NCBI GenBank assembly: GCA_947484175.1
Contig: CANKOI010000041.1
Coordinates: forward strand, 1-36,364
Reading direction: 5' to 3'
Origin: Deltaproteobacteria bacterium
GTDB lineage: Bacteria; Myxococcota_A; UBA796; SXON01
DNA length: 36,364 bases
The position numbers and the translations under genes were made by a program. Position 1 is the stretch's first letter. The number at the start of each line of letters is the position of its first letter. The notes beneath the pieces were generated by a model, which worked only from the letters and a program-made list of their open reading frames with translations, did no database searches and was not told where the DNA came from. Positions 9,124 to 17,702 of this stretch are shown here, piece after piece.

Positions 9124-10140
9124 ATGCGCCACCTTCTCCTCGCCGCAGCGTCGCTTTGCGCCTGCATCCTCTTGTTCCCCGGCGCGCACGCGGCCGACCC
9201 CGTCGTGCTCAAGGTGGCCACCGTGGCGCCCGAGGGCACCCCGTGGAGTGATGGCCTCGCCCAGTTCAAGACCCTCGTCGAGAGCAAAAGCGGCGGTTCC
9301 ATCAAGGTGAAGCTCTTCCTTGGCGGCATTCTCGGCGACGAGAACGAAACCGTGCAGCAAACCCAGCGCGGCCAACTTCAGGGCGTTGCTGCCAGCACAG
9401 GCGCGATCGCCTCGCTGGTGCCGGAAGTCAACGTGCTGGAGCTCCCCTTTCTCTTCCGCACCGCGACCGAAGCGGACAAGGTGCTCGATGGCGCCGCGAT
9501 GCCCGTGTTGGAAAAGTCCTTCCGCGCGCGCGGCCTCGTACTCGGCTTCTGGTCGGAGAACGGCTACCGCAGCTTCGGCACCAGCTTCGGCTTCATCAAG
9601 AGTCCGGCCGACCTCAAGGGGCGCAAGATGCGCTCTCAGGAGAACCCGGTGCACCTTGAGATGTACAAGGCGCTCGGGGCCTCGCCGGTGCCCATCCCCA
9701 CCACTGAGGTGCTCACCTCGCTGCAGACCGGCGTGATCCAGGGCTACGACCAGACCCCGCTCTACGCGTCGGCTGGCCAGTGGCTCACCGCGACGAAGTT
9801 CTACACCCTCACCAACCACATCTACCAGCCAGCCGCGATCGTCTTCAACAAGACCTTCTTCGACGGGCTCTCTGCCGAAAACCAAAAGGTGCTGCTCTCC
9901 GCCCGCGCCGATCTCGTGCCCAAGATGCGCCGCGAGATTCGCGCGCTCAACCCCATCCTGCTCGAGAACTTCCCGTTGATGGGCGTGAAGCTGTACACCC
10001 CGACCGCAGCCGAACTGGGGTCGTTTGAGGCGCCGGCAAAGGTGGCCCGCGACGCCTACATGGCGAAGGCCAGCCCCGGCGAGAAGGAGCTGTACAAGCT
10101 GATCGGCGCTGAGCTCGGAAAGATTCGCTCCGGGAAGTAG
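9124..10140 (+). CDS. dctP: TRAP transporter substrate-binding protein DctP
   Basis: 338 residues. A standard signal peptide (MRHLLLAAASLCACILLFPGAHA) is cleaved before ADPVVLKVATVAPEGTPW. The mature protein follows the DctP fold: GGILGDENETVQQTQRGQLQG, PFLFRT, SPADLKGRKMRSQENP (including the conserved Arg that binds a substrate carboxylate in characterised members), and VPIPTTEVLTSLQTGVIQGYDQTP. It would bind its ligand in the periplasm and hand it to the DctQM permease. The start has CTGGAG 5-6 bases upstream. The ligand is not predictable from the sequence; organic acids are common for the family. It begins a three-gene TRAP operon. Confidence 0.95.
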   Translation: MRHLLLAAASLCACILLFPGAHAADPVVLKVATVAPEGTPWSDGLAQFKTLVESKSGGSIKVKLFLGGILGDENETVQQTQRGQLQGVAASTGAIASLVPEVNVLELPFLFRTATEADKVLDGAAMPVLEKSFRARGLVLGFWSENGYRSFGTSFGFIKSPADLKGRKMRSQENPVHLEMYKALGASPVPIPTTEVLTSLQTGVIQGYDQTPLYASAGQWLTATKFYTLTNHIYQPAAIVFNKTFFDGLSAENQKVLLSARADLVPKMRREIRALNPILLENFPLMGVKLYTPTAAELGSFEAPAKVARDAYMAKASPGEKELYKLIGAELGKIRSGK

Positions 10141-10151
10141 GGTAGACTCGG

Positions 10152-10164
10152 GCTCCTTCGGAGC
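10152..10164 (+). other. Intercistronic hairpin before dctQ
   Basis: GCTCC-TTC-GGAGC forms a 5-bp stem with a 3-base loop, ending 5 bases before the dctQ ATG and followed by GCGGCATG. No U-tract follows, so it is not a normal terminator. A closely similar element with a compensatory base pair is at 33282-33298. It could affect the dctP:dctQ ratio by protecting the dctP message or tuning dctQ initiation. Confidence 0.4.
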
Positions 10165-10169
10165 GCGGC

Positions 10170-10961
10170 ATGATCGACACCCTCGACAGGGTAGACGGAT
10201 GGATCTACCGATTTGAGCGGTGGGCCGTAGCGGCCATGCTCGCCGTCATGGGCTCTGTCGTGTTCCTCGACGTGGTGTACCGGGTGAGCGCCACCACCGA
10301 CTCGCCTCTGGTGCCCGATAGCCTAGAAGCGAGCCTGGGCTCGGCGGCCGCGCCGGTATGGGGCGGCCTCATCTTCGCGGTTCTCGGCGTGCTGGCCTTC
10401 CGCACGCGCGGTTCGGAAGGGGCGGCCCCGAAGGGATTGGCGGTCGGCGCCGCCTTCGGCGTGCTCCTCTTCGCGTACATCAAACTCCTTCCCAACGGCA
10501 TCGTGTGGAGCCAGACGCTGGCGCTCTCCCTCACGCTGTGGATGGGCATGACCGGCGCGTGCATCGCGGCGTACCAGCGCCGCCACCTCGCGCTCGACGT
10601 CGGTAGCAAGCTGTGGCCGCCGTCGCTGGCCCCGAAGGTGTCTGCGTTGGGGCACTTCGTCACCGCGGCGTTCTGCCTCCTCGTGGTGGTTCTCGGCATC
10701 CTCTCGGTGTTCGGCTCGGGTTCGGGTGAGGCCCGCATCCCCGGCCACCTCGACAGTTGGGTGGACTCGGAGTTCGCAAGCGGCACGATGACCGGCACCT
10801 TCATCCCCAAGTGGGTGGTGATGCTCTCGATCCCCGTGGGCATGCTCGTGCTCAGCTTCCGTTTCGCGCTGCAGGGCATCAAGGTGTGGACAGGGCGTGA
10901 AGCGCTCGGGGGCGACGACACGCTGAGGCAACTCGGCCTCGAAGAGGAGGTGGCCTCATGA
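10170..10961 (+). CDS. dctQ: TRAP transporter small permease DctQ (enlarged)
   Basis: 263 residues, longer than the usual 150-200 for DctQ. Hydrophobic segments are at about 18-37, 63-76, 92-110, 113-132 (TLALSLTLWMGMTGACIAAY, followed by RRHLALDV, the DctQ core signature), 153-178 and 213-233. The extra length lies between the first helix and the core (two additional hydrophobic segments) and in a loop before the last helix (SGSGEARIPGHLDSWVDSEF). It forms the membrane complex with DctM that drives sodium-coupled uptake. Its TGA overlaps the dctM ATG. The ATG at 10170 follows the hairpin at 10152-10164. Confidence 0.88.
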   Translation: MIDTLDRVDGWIYRFERWAVAAMLAVMGSVVFLDVVYRVSATTDSPLVPDSLEASLGSAAAPVWGGLIFAVLGVLAFRTRGSEGAAPKGLAVGAAFGVLLFAYIKLLPNGIVWSQTLALSLTLWMGMTGACIAAYQRRHLALDVGSKLWPPSLAPKVSALGHFVTAAFCLLVVVLGILSVFGSGSGEARIPGHLDSWVDSEFASGTMTGTFIPKWVVMLSIPVGMLVLSFRFALQGIKVWTGREALGGDDTLRQLGLEEEVAS

Positions 10962-12487
10962 GCGGTATCCTTCTGCTGTTGGCCATCGTGGTGCTGGCGC
11001 TTTTGGGAAGTCGGCTGTTCGTGGTGGTGGGCGTGGCCACGGCCCTCTGTTTCATGCTGTGGGTAGACGGCACCGGCTCCACCCTCGACCAACTGGGCCG
11101 CATCGTCACGAAGATGGAGTCTCTGTCGACGAAGAACGTTTTCCTCTCGATCCCGTTCTTCATCACGGCCGGCAGCATCATGACGAAGGGAGGCATCGCG
11201 GAGCGCCTCACTGAGCTCGCGCGCGAGCTGGTGGGCTGGTTGCCCGGCGGTCTCGCCGTGGCGAGCATCGTGGCGTGCATCGTTTTCGCGGCGATCTCCG
11301 GCAGCTCCCCTGTCACGCTGGTGGCGGTCGGTGCGGTGATGTTCCCGGCGCTCTTGGACAGCGGCTACCCCAAGAACTTCGCCATCGGCATCCTCACCTC
11401 CGCCGGCTCCTTAGGCTGCATGATCCCGCCGGCCATCGCGATGTTGGTGTACGCGATCAGCGTGCAGGGTACGGCCGCGGTCGACCCCGCAAATCTCTTC
11501 TTCGCCGGGCTCGTGCCCGCCCTGTTCATCGCGGGGCTCCTGTCGCTCTACGCCGTGTTTGTCGGGCTCAGTGTGCCCGGCTCGCGTAAGCCTTTCAACG
11601 GCAAGCGGTTGTGGGTCGCGCTCAAAGGCGCGGCCTGGGCCCTTACGCTCCCGGTGCTGGTGCTGGGCGGAATCTACGGCGGCGTGTTCACCCCCACGGA
11701 GGCAGGCGCCGTGGCCCTCGCCGCCGCAGTGGTGATCTCGGTGTTCGTGCACGCCGATGTCGCGCTGGCCAAGCTGCCGGGCATCCTCGTCGAAGCCGCC
11801 ACGCTGATCGGCAGCCTGATCCTCATCGTGGTGCTCGCGTTCGGCCTGAACGACTTTCTCGCGGAGATGGAGGCCCCGGAGCGCATCCGCGCGTGGGTGG
11901 AGGCCGCAAAGATGCCGACGTGGCAGTTCATGCTCTTCACCAACCTCATCCTCATCGTGCTTGGCGCCTTGATGGACAGCATCTCGGCCACGCTGGTGTT
12001 CGCCCCGATCCTCGCGCCGGTGGCGATCAACCACTACGGCATCGACCCCATCCACTTCGGCGTGGTTTTCGTGGTGAACATGGAGATCGGCTACCTCGCG
12101 CCGCCCGTGGCCACGAACCTCTTCGTAGCGGCGGCGTTGTTCCGGCAGCCGTTCGGCACCGTGGCCAAGGCCATCCTGCCCACGCTGGCCATCATCTGCG
12201 GGGCGCTCCTCATCCTGATCTACGTGCCCACGCTCTCGCTCGGTCCTCTCGCCCTGCGAGACGGTGGCCCCGTGTACTCGGCTTTCCCGTGGGACGGGAA
12301 GGCCGTCGCCGCCGAGGTGGAGGCCGCTCCGGCCGGGCCGCCGAAGCCGCTCACCCTCGAAGAGATGATGCGGAAGGCGAAGGAGCAGGGCGCGGCCGCA
12401 GGAGAAGTGCCCGCAGCAGGGGCGGCGGAACCGGCGGCAGTCGAAGGGGCGGCGCCGGCGGAGGCGGCGGCGGAACCGGCGCCCTGA
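10958..12487 (+). CDS. dctM: TRAP transporter large permease DctM
   Basis: 509 residues against about 430 for typical DctM. The first 430 residues carry the family pattern: ITAGSIMTKGGIAERL, VACIVFAAISGSSPVTLVAVG, GSLGCMIPPAIAMLVYA, GGVFTPTEAGAVALAAA, LGALMDSISATLVFAPIL and VFVVNMEIGYLAPPVATNLF. About a dozen transmembrane segments are expected. The last 80 residues are an unusual extension: a short segment with AFPWDGKAV, then KPLTLEEMMRKAKEQG, then an Ala/Glu/Pro-rich tail. The start is in an ATGA overlap with dctQ and has AGGAGG 8-9 bases upstream, so translation should be strong and coupled. It ends 7 bases from the convergent FadL-like gene. Confidence 0.95.
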   Translation: MSGILLLLAIVVLALLGSRLFVVVGVATALCFMLWVDGTGSTLDQLGRIVTKMESLSTKNVFLSIPFFITAGSIMTKGGIAERLTELARELVGWLPGGLAVASIVACIVFAAISGSSPVTLVAVGAVMFPALLDSGYPKNFAIGILTSAGSLGCMIPPAIAMLVYAISVQGTAAVDPANLFFAGLVPALFIAGLLSLYAVFVGLSVPGSRKPFNGKRLWVALKGAAWALTLPVLVLGGIYGGVFTPTEAGAVALAAAVVISVFVHADVALAKLPGILVEAATLIGSLILIVVLAFGLNDFLAEMEAPERIRAWVEAAKMPTWQFMLFTNLILIVLGALMDSISATLVFAPILAPVAINHYGIDPIHFGVVFVVNMEIGYLAPPVATNLFVAAALFRQPFGTVAKAILPTLAIICGALLILIYVPTLSLGPLALRDGGPVYSAFPWDGKAVAAEVEAAPAGPPKPLTLEEMMRKAKEQGAAAGEVPAAGAAEPAAVEGAAPAEAAAEPAP

Positions 12488-12494
12488 CGGCCCC

Positions 12495-13937
12495 CTACCC
12501 CCCGCCGAACGTCCCCCGGAGCTGAAGCCCCACCCTTGAGATCGTGCCGCTGTAGGTGCCGTTGCTGTGCGGGTACCGCCAGCGATCGCTCACCGACTCG
12601 ACGTCCAGCGTATTGGAATATCCGCTGTCGGTGACCACTCGTTCGCCCACGAAGTGTTGCGTGAACGACAGCCCCACCTCGAAGAACTTCACCGGTTTGA
12701 ACGCGACCAGCCCGGAAACCAAGTGTTCGTCGGCGTCCCAGTTGTTCGTGGAGAGGGCCACATCGGGCACGGCGTGGTGGTCGAACCAATAACGCCCACC
12801 GAAGGTCCACTGGTTGCCGACCTTCACCTTGCCGTCTACCGCCACCCAGAACGTGTCTTCGTTCTCGCGTGCCCAGTCCCTCGTTTGCTCCACGAGCGCT
12901 TTCGCTTCGGTGGTAGCGGTCTCGCTCGCACCCGCAACGTCCGTGTTGGAGATCTTGATGTGGAAGTCGTCGTACTGGCTCCACTGCACCCACCCACCCA
13001 TCACTTCGAGGCGCAGCGGCTCCACGGGCTTGAACATCACGCCGCCGTGAACGCGCCGGGGCAGCGTGTAGCCGACGTAGCCTTCGCCGGTCACGCGGGT
13101 GTTGCACACGCCGTGGGAGCTGGCGATGGCTCGACCGAGCCCGTCGGTGTCGGGCGGGCACTCGAAGTCGATGATCACCTCGCCGGTGTTTTCGATCTCG
13201 GCGGAGTGAACGTACGTGACGCCGATGGCGAACCGGTCGCTGGGGTGTACCAGGATGCCGGCCGCGAAGGAGAAGGCGTCCGCCGTGAGCTCTCCCTTGC
13301 CGCCGATGCCGCCCTCTTCGCCGCCGAAGTCGAGATGCGCGCTGTAGGCGGGATCTTCGAGGCTGTCGTTGGTGTAGCCGAGCGAGTCGGCGATGGCCTG
13401 ACCGCTGTTCTCCCGCACAGCCTGGTACAGGTCGGGCATGGTGTCCTGGTCGACCTCGGCGGCCCACGTGCTGTGCACCACCGCCCCTGTCACCCCGATG
13501 CTCACGATGTTCTGCACGTCGTAGGCCACGCCCGCCCCGATCCACATCGCCTTGGAGTCGCCGTCGATCATGGCGTAGTGGCCGCTGCCGGGTGGGGTGG
13601 TCTCCATCCCGCCCCGGATGAACGGAAGCGCGAACACGAGGCCCACGCCGAGGTTGCCGGGGCCCACCTTGCCCACATCGGAGGCCAGGCCGAGAAAGGG
13701 GGGCGCGCCGCTCAGGTGGTACACGTCGGCGCCCCCGTTGGGGTCGGACCGTTCGAAGTTGATGGTGGCGTCTTCGTAGGCCAGCTCCAGATCGAGGCGG
13801 GTGCCTTGGCCCACCGCAAACCCTGCTGGATTCCACCATCCTGCGGTGCCATCGGTGCTGGTGGGCGAGCCCCACGGCCCCCCGATCTCGAGGTTGTCGA
13901 GCGAAGCGGCCGACGCGAGCGAAAGGAAGATGAGCAT
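12495..13937 (-). CDS. OmpP1/FadL-type outer-membrane channel
   Basis: 480 residues. The N-terminal signal is short and uncharged (MLIFLSLASAASLDN), and an in-frame TAG lies three codons before the ATG, so no longer form exists. The mature start has the FadL hallmark D-G-T-A-G-W-W-N-P-A-G (the NPAG hatch region). The remainder is alternating beta-strand sequence (GVGLVFALPFIRGG, AFSFAAGILVHPSDRFAIGVTY, WTFGGRYWF, FFEVGLSFTQHFV) ending RVGLQLRGTFGGG. FadL-type proteins pass hydrophobic compounds across the outer membrane. It converges on the TRAP operon, which suggests but does not prove a common substrate. Confidence 0.88.
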   Translation of the reverse strand: MLIFLSLASAASLDNLEIGGPWGSPTSTDGTAGWWNPAGFAVGQGTRLDLELAYEDATINFERSDPNGGADVYHLSGAPPFLGLASDVGKVGPGNLGVGLVFALPFIRGGMETTPPGSGHYAMIDGDSKAMWIGAGVAYDVQNIVSIGVTGAVVHSTWAAEVDQDTMPDLYQAVRENSGQAIADSLGYTNDSLEDPAYSAHLDFGGEEGGIGGKGELTADAFSFAAGILVHPSDRFAIGVTYVHSAEIENTGEVIIDFECPPDTDGLGRAIASSHGVCNTRVTGEGYVGYTLPRRVHGGVMFKPVEPLRLEVMGGWVQWSQYDDFHIKISNTDVAGASETATTEAKALVEQTRDWARENEDTFWVAVDGKVKVGNQWTFGGRYWFDHHAVPDVALSTNNWDADEHLVSGLVAFKPVKFFEVGLSFTQHFVGERVVTDSGYSNTLDVESVSDRWRYPHSNGTYSGTISRVGLQLRGTFGGG

Positions 13938-13976
13938 CCCCCCGGGCTAACCCGGCGCCAAGAATCCCGACTCCAT

Positions 13977-13982
13977 TAGACT
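13977..13982 (+). promoter_or_regulatory. Possible -10 element (TAGACT) upstream of the AHSA1 gene
   Basis: TAGACT ends 6 bases before the ATG at 13989. If used as a -10 box, the transcript would start at about the ATG, giving a leaderless message. There is no convincing -35 box. The same hexamer occurs at 10143 and 30423, also shortly before starts. Confidence 0.25.
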
Positions 13983-13988
13983 CCGCCC

Positions 13989-14396
13989 ATGCCGCCACGC
14001 CCCCGAGAAACCCTCCAACTCGAACTACTCCTCGCCGTTTCTCCCGCTTCGTTGTGGAAGATGTGGCTGGATCCCGTTCACCATGGCCGCTTCACCGACG
14101 GAGCGGAGGCGATCGTGAACGACCGGGAGGGCGAGATGTACAGCTGCTGGAATGGCTACATCGAGGGTCGTAACCTGCGACTGGAGCCAGGCCTACGCAT
14201 CCTCCAGAGCTGGCGCACCGCCGACTTTGCCGCCACCGACGCGGACAGTGTGCTCGATCTGACTTTCGAGGCGCACGAGGCGGGGACTCGACTCCACCTG
14301 AAGCACAGCGATCTCCCCTTCGAAACGGGCGCGACGTATCGAAAGGGCTGGGAGGAGCATTATTTCGTGCACATGCGCTCGCTGTTTCCGGCCTAG
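13989..14396 (+). CDS. AHSA1-family SRPBCC protein
   Basis: 135 residues, the normal length of the Aha1 C-terminal-like (AHSA1) family within the SRPBCC/START fold. The family layout is clear: LLLAVSPASLWKMWLDPVHHGRFT at the start, YIEGRNLRLEPGLRILQSWR in the middle, and LKHSDLPFETGATYRKGWEEHYF at the end. Such proteins bind small hydrophobic ligands in a deep pocket; individual functions differ widely. No signal peptide, so cytoplasmic. The last four bases (CTAG, 14393-14396) are shared with the stop of the convergent lipoprotein gene. No Shine-Dalgarno is visible, which fits a possible leaderless transcript. Confidence 0.88.
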   Translation: MPPRPRETLQLELLLAVSPASLWKMWLDPVHHGRFTDGAEAIVNDREGEMYSCWNGYIEGRNLRLEPGLRILQSWRTADFAATDADSVLDLTFEAHEAGTRLHLKHSDLPFETGATYRKGWEEHYFVHMRSLFPA

Positions 14397-15631
14397 CGCC
14401 ACGCCTCCCACTCCGGCGGCATCCACCCGCGGCCCGCGTAGATCAGGTTGGGGTCGATGCTCGACCCCGACGACCCGAAGGACTCGCTGTTGTAGCCCAC
14501 GCCGTCGGTGCTGCTCTGGGTGGACCAGTACTCCACCCCCACGATCTCTCCGCCCGCCTTCACCCAGTCGATGAACACGACGTTGTGGCCACTCCCGCTG
14601 TGGCGCCAGAATTGGAGGAAATCGCCGGGAAGGAGTTTTGAGGGGTCGGTGATCTCCTCGCCCACGCCGTAGTTCTCCATCGCCACGCTGGGGCCGGCGC
14701 CGTCCACTTCGCGCACGAACCAGTCCACACGAAAGGTGTAGAGATCGTCGACGGAGAGGCCGTTGATCGACCCGTCGCCGCCCGTCGTGCGGTCCACCTC
14801 TTCCCACGCGCGCATGTACACCTCCCAGGTGAGCCCTACGCAGTAGCAGCGCCCCTGCGGGTCGCCTTCGGCCACCAGCACGTCCTGGTACCAAATGTCG
14901 CGTGTCGTTCCCGCCCAGTCCGAGCCAGAGGGCCAATAGTACCCGTTGCTGCCGTCGGTCGGGTAGGTGGCGAGGTACGTCAACACCAGCTCATTGAAGT
15001 TCGACACCGTCGGCGTTTCTTCGGGCTCCACGGTGATCGAGAGGGTGTCGCTCGCTGTGCCGTCGGCCGACTGCGCGGTGATTTCGCGCGCGTAGCCCGT
15101 GCCCGAGAAGGAGTAGGTGAGCTGGCCCTCGCCGTCGCCCGTGGTGTCGACCGTGCCGATGGGCCAACCGTCCGCCAACAGCTCGACGCTGGAAATCTCG
15201 CTGCCGCTCGCAACGGTGAAGGTCACGGGGTTCGCCACGTTGGCACCGTCGGCCGGGGACGTGATCGACACCCACTCCTCGCCATCGCTCACGCGCACCG
15301 TGAGCCCATCCTCGCTGAGCAGGCTCCCCTCGGCATCGTAGCCGGACAGGAGCAGGTCGACTTTCCCTTCCGCCAGGGTGACCACGAACTCCCCTTCGTT
15401 CTCCTCCAACTCGTCGACGGCCGCAACGGTGGCGCCGTCGGCCGCGAGAGCAAGGGAGGCGACGCTGCGGCCAGCCCGGTAGCGCACCACAAAGCTCGTG
15501 GGCACCGTTTCGCCATTGGTCGGCGACTCCACACGCACAGCGCTGGCGCCCCCGAACTGGTCTGCCCCGCCCGCGTCGGACTCCACGCGCTCCGTCGGCT
15601 CTTCAGCGCAGGCGAGGAGGAGAAGCCACAT
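14393..15631 (-). CDS. Lipoprotein with Ig-like domains and papain-fold amidase-like domain
   Basis: 412 residues. The signal is MWLLLLAC, so the lipid-bearing Cys is residue 8; an in-frame TAG four codons upstream excludes a longer start. Two Ig-like beta domains follow (about 31-113 and 119-202, the second opening VSITSPADGANVANPVTFTV). The C-terminal domain (212-412) has the order of papain-fold (NlpC/P60- or CHAP-like) hydrolases: RCYCVGLTW with Cys264 as likely nucleophile, LLPGDFLQFW, and SGSGHNVVFIDWV with His349. The likely role is a surface or periplasmic peptidoglycan or amide hydrolase. The exact family is uncertain. Confidence 0.78.
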   Translation of the reverse strand: MWLLLLACAEEPTERVESDAGGADQFGGASAVRVESPTNGETVPTSFVVRYRAGRSVASLALAADGATVAAVDELEENEGEFVVTLAEGKVDLLLSGYDAEGSLLSEDGLTVRVSDGEEWVSITSPADGANVANPVTFTVASGSEISSVELLADGWPIGTVDTTGDGEGQLTYSFSGTGYAREITAQSADGTASDTLSITVEPEETPTVSNFNELVLTYLATYPTDGSNGYYWPSGSDWAGTTRDIWYQDVLVAEGDPQGRCYCVGLTWEVYMRAWEEVDRTTGGDGSINGLSVDDLYTFRVDWFVREVDGAGPSVAMENYGVGEEITDPSKLLPGDFLQFWRHSGSGHNVVFIDWVKAGGEIVGVEYWSTQSSTDGVGYNSESFGSSGSSIDPNLIYAGRGWMPPEWEAWR

Positions 15632-15738
15632 CGAGGTGCGCTAACCGCGTCAAGTTGCACCGTCGCGCCGATAGCCGCCGCCCCCGGTGTCGGCTACCAT
15701 GCCCGCCATCCGGAGTCCCCGGGCGTCTTCTGCCTGTC

Positions 15739-17700
15739 GTGCTGCTGCTGGCTGCCTGCGAACTCGACAACAGCCTCGCCTCGGGGAACGAGAAAACCGA
15801 AGATTTCGACACGTCGAGCGATTGGCAGCCGCCCGGTACCGAAACGGGCAACGAAGAGCCGACCGATGAAGTGTGCGACGGGTTCGACAACGACGGCGAC
15901 GGCGAGGTGGACGAAGGCTTCCCCGACACCGACGGCGATGGCCTGCTGGACTGCCTCGACTCGGAGTGCCCCGCGCTCGTCCCGGGCGACGCAGGCACCA
16001 TCACGATCGACGAGGCCTGCCTCGGGGAGAGCGGCGGCGGGGGCGGCGCCGAGGTGACCGACCCGTGGAATGTGAAGACGAAGTGGACGTTCAGCGCGCC
16101 CGCGGCCGACTCGAGCGCCACCAACTCCTATGCGCAGCCGGTCATCGGCAACCTCGACGACGACAACGGCGACGGCACCATCGACGAAGACGACTCCCCC
16201 GAGGTGGTGATCAGCGCCTTCGGTTCGCGTGGCTACCTCGTGGCGATCGACGGGGCCACGGGCCGGGAGAAGTGGTCCTACGCCAACACCTCCACGACGG
16301 GCGCCGCGCTCATCGCCGACATCGACAGCGATGGCTACCCCGATGTGGTGGGCTACGACCAGTCGGCGCGACCGATCGCCCTGGAAGGCGATGGCACGCT
16401 GAAGTGGACGGCTTCCCGCTCGCCCACTAGCACCAGCTACCCGCTCGTGAGCGTTGCCGACCTCGATGGCGACGGCAACCCCGAGGTGATCGCCGACGAC
16501 CTCGTGCTCAACGGTGAAGACGGCAGCGTGGAGTTCAGCCTGAACAACTCCGTCGCCAACCCCTACCGGATCGCGGCGGTTGCCGACGCCGACCTCGACG
16601 GCGATCAGGAAATCTACATGGGCGGCAACGCCTACGACAGCGACGGCAGCCTGCTCTGGTCTACCGGCGAGGCGGGCAGCTACGGCTTCTGGCCCGTGAT
16701 TGTGCAGGGCGACTCCGACCCGGAGGCCGAGATCGGCTTCGTCGGCGACCAATGGACGCTCTGGGACGACGACGGCACGAACATCTACCGGCGCAACTAC
16801 GGCAGCACCACCCACCCGGGGCCCCCCTGCGTGGGCGACTTCGACGGTGACGGCGAGAGCGACGTGGCGTGGCCTTCTTACCAAACGCTCGTGGCCTACC
16901 ACCTCGACGGCAGCGCCATGTGGTCGCAGCCGATCGACGACACCTCCGGCCTGGCGGGGTGCTCAGGCTGGGACGTGAACGGCGACGGTGCTCTGGAGGT
17001 GCTCTTCGCCGACCAGACGACGTTCACCATCTTCGACGGCGCAACGGGGGTTGAGAACTACGTCGACAATCAGCATCGGTCCGGCACCGTGTTCGAGTAC
17101 CCGACCATCGCCGACATGGACGCCGACGGGCACGGAGAGATCGCGTACGTCTCGAATTACGGCGCGCCGTGGGGCGTGCTCAAGGTGATCGAGCACGACG
17201 GCGGGGGCTGGCCAGCGGCAGGCAGCACCTGGGCAATCCACGACTTTGCCATCAGCAACGTGAACGCCGACGGCAGCGTTCCCACCTCGCCCGACCCCTA
17301 TTGGACCAAGTACAACGTGTACCGGTCCCGCATCGCGGCCGACGACCCTTCCACGCCCGACCTCGTCGCATCGATCACCGACGTGTGCGTGTCGGCCAGC
17401 GACTGTGTGTACGGCGAGGTGAAGCTGGCGTTCCAGGTTTCGAACCAGGGCGGCGCCGACGTCACCACCGACTTCGTGGTGAAGGTCTACAGCTACGGAA
17501 CAAGCGACGTAGAGGTGGCCTCGATCACGGTCACCACCGACCTCCTCGCGGGCGAGCGGCTGGTGGGTCAGGAAGTAGACCTGCTGCCCCAGGACGTGGG
17601 GGTGTACGGCTTCAAGATCAAGGTGGACGGGACGGACACCGTGACGGAGTGCGACGAACTGAACAACGAAGACGTCTACACCGACGTCTACTGCGAGTAG
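15739..17700 (+). CDS. Lipoprotein with MopE-type motif and FG-GAP/VCBS beta-propeller
   Basis: 653 residues from the GTG at 15739, giving a minimal signal MLLLAAC. The start is uncertain: a CTG at 15730 or a TTG at 15655 are the only other in-frame options, and GGAG at 15712-15715 is too far from the GTG. After the lipobox come a Thr/Glu-rich linker and the MopE-type motif VCDGFDNDGDGEVDEGFPDT. At least seven FG-GAP/VCBS repeats follow, each with a D-x-D-x-D-G type calcium loop (IADIDSDGYPDVV, VADLDGDGNPEVI, VGDFDGDGESDVA, IADMDADGHGEIA), expected to form an integrin-like propeller. The last 100 residues resemble a CARDB domain (VSNQGGADVTTDFVVKVY; ECDELNNED). It is likely a surface calcium-dependent adhesion protein. 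Confidence 0.88.
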   Translation: MLLLAACELDNSLASGNEKTEDFDTSSDWQPPGTETGNEEPTDEVCDGFDNDGDGEVDEGFPDTDGDGLLDCLDSECPALVPGDAGTITIDEACLGESGGGGGAEVTDPWNVKTKWTFSAPAADSSATNSYAQPVIGNLDDDNGDGTIDEDDSPEVVISAFGSRGYLVAIDGATGREKWSYANTSTTGAALIADIDSDGYPDVVGYDQSARPIALEGDGTLKWTASRSPTSTSYPLVSVADLDGDGNPEVIADDLVLNGEDGSVEFSLNNSVANPYRIAAVADADLDGDQEIYMGGNAYDSDGSLLWSTGEAGSYGFWPVIVQGDSDPEAEIGFVGDQWTLWDDDGTNIYRRNYGSTTHPGPPCVGDFDGDGESDVAWPSYQTLVAYHLDGSAMWSQPIDDTSGLAGCSGWDVNGDGALEVLFADQTTFTIFDGATGVENYVDNQHRSGTVFEYPTIADMDADGHGEIAYVSNYGAPWGVLKVIEHDGGGWPAAGSTWAIHDFAISNVNADGSVPTSPDPYWTKYNVYRSRIAADDPSTPDLVASITDVCVSASDCVYGEVKLAFQVSNQGGADVTTDFVVKVYSYGTSDVEVASITVTTDLLAGERLVGQEVDLLPQDVGVYGFKIKVDGTDTVTECDELNNEDVYTDVYCE

Positions 17701-17702
17701 GC

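Noticed and set aside
12567-13979. 470-codon open frame antisense to the FadL-like gene
   Set aside because: High GC with G/C third positions keeps antisense frames open. The translation has no domain, and the opposite strand encodes a clear outer-membrane protein.
15699-15869. ATG at 15699 as the start of the FG-GAP lipoprotein
   Set aside because: It is out of frame with the lipobox and gives a 57-residue Arg-rich product; a frameshift would be needed and nothing else supports one.
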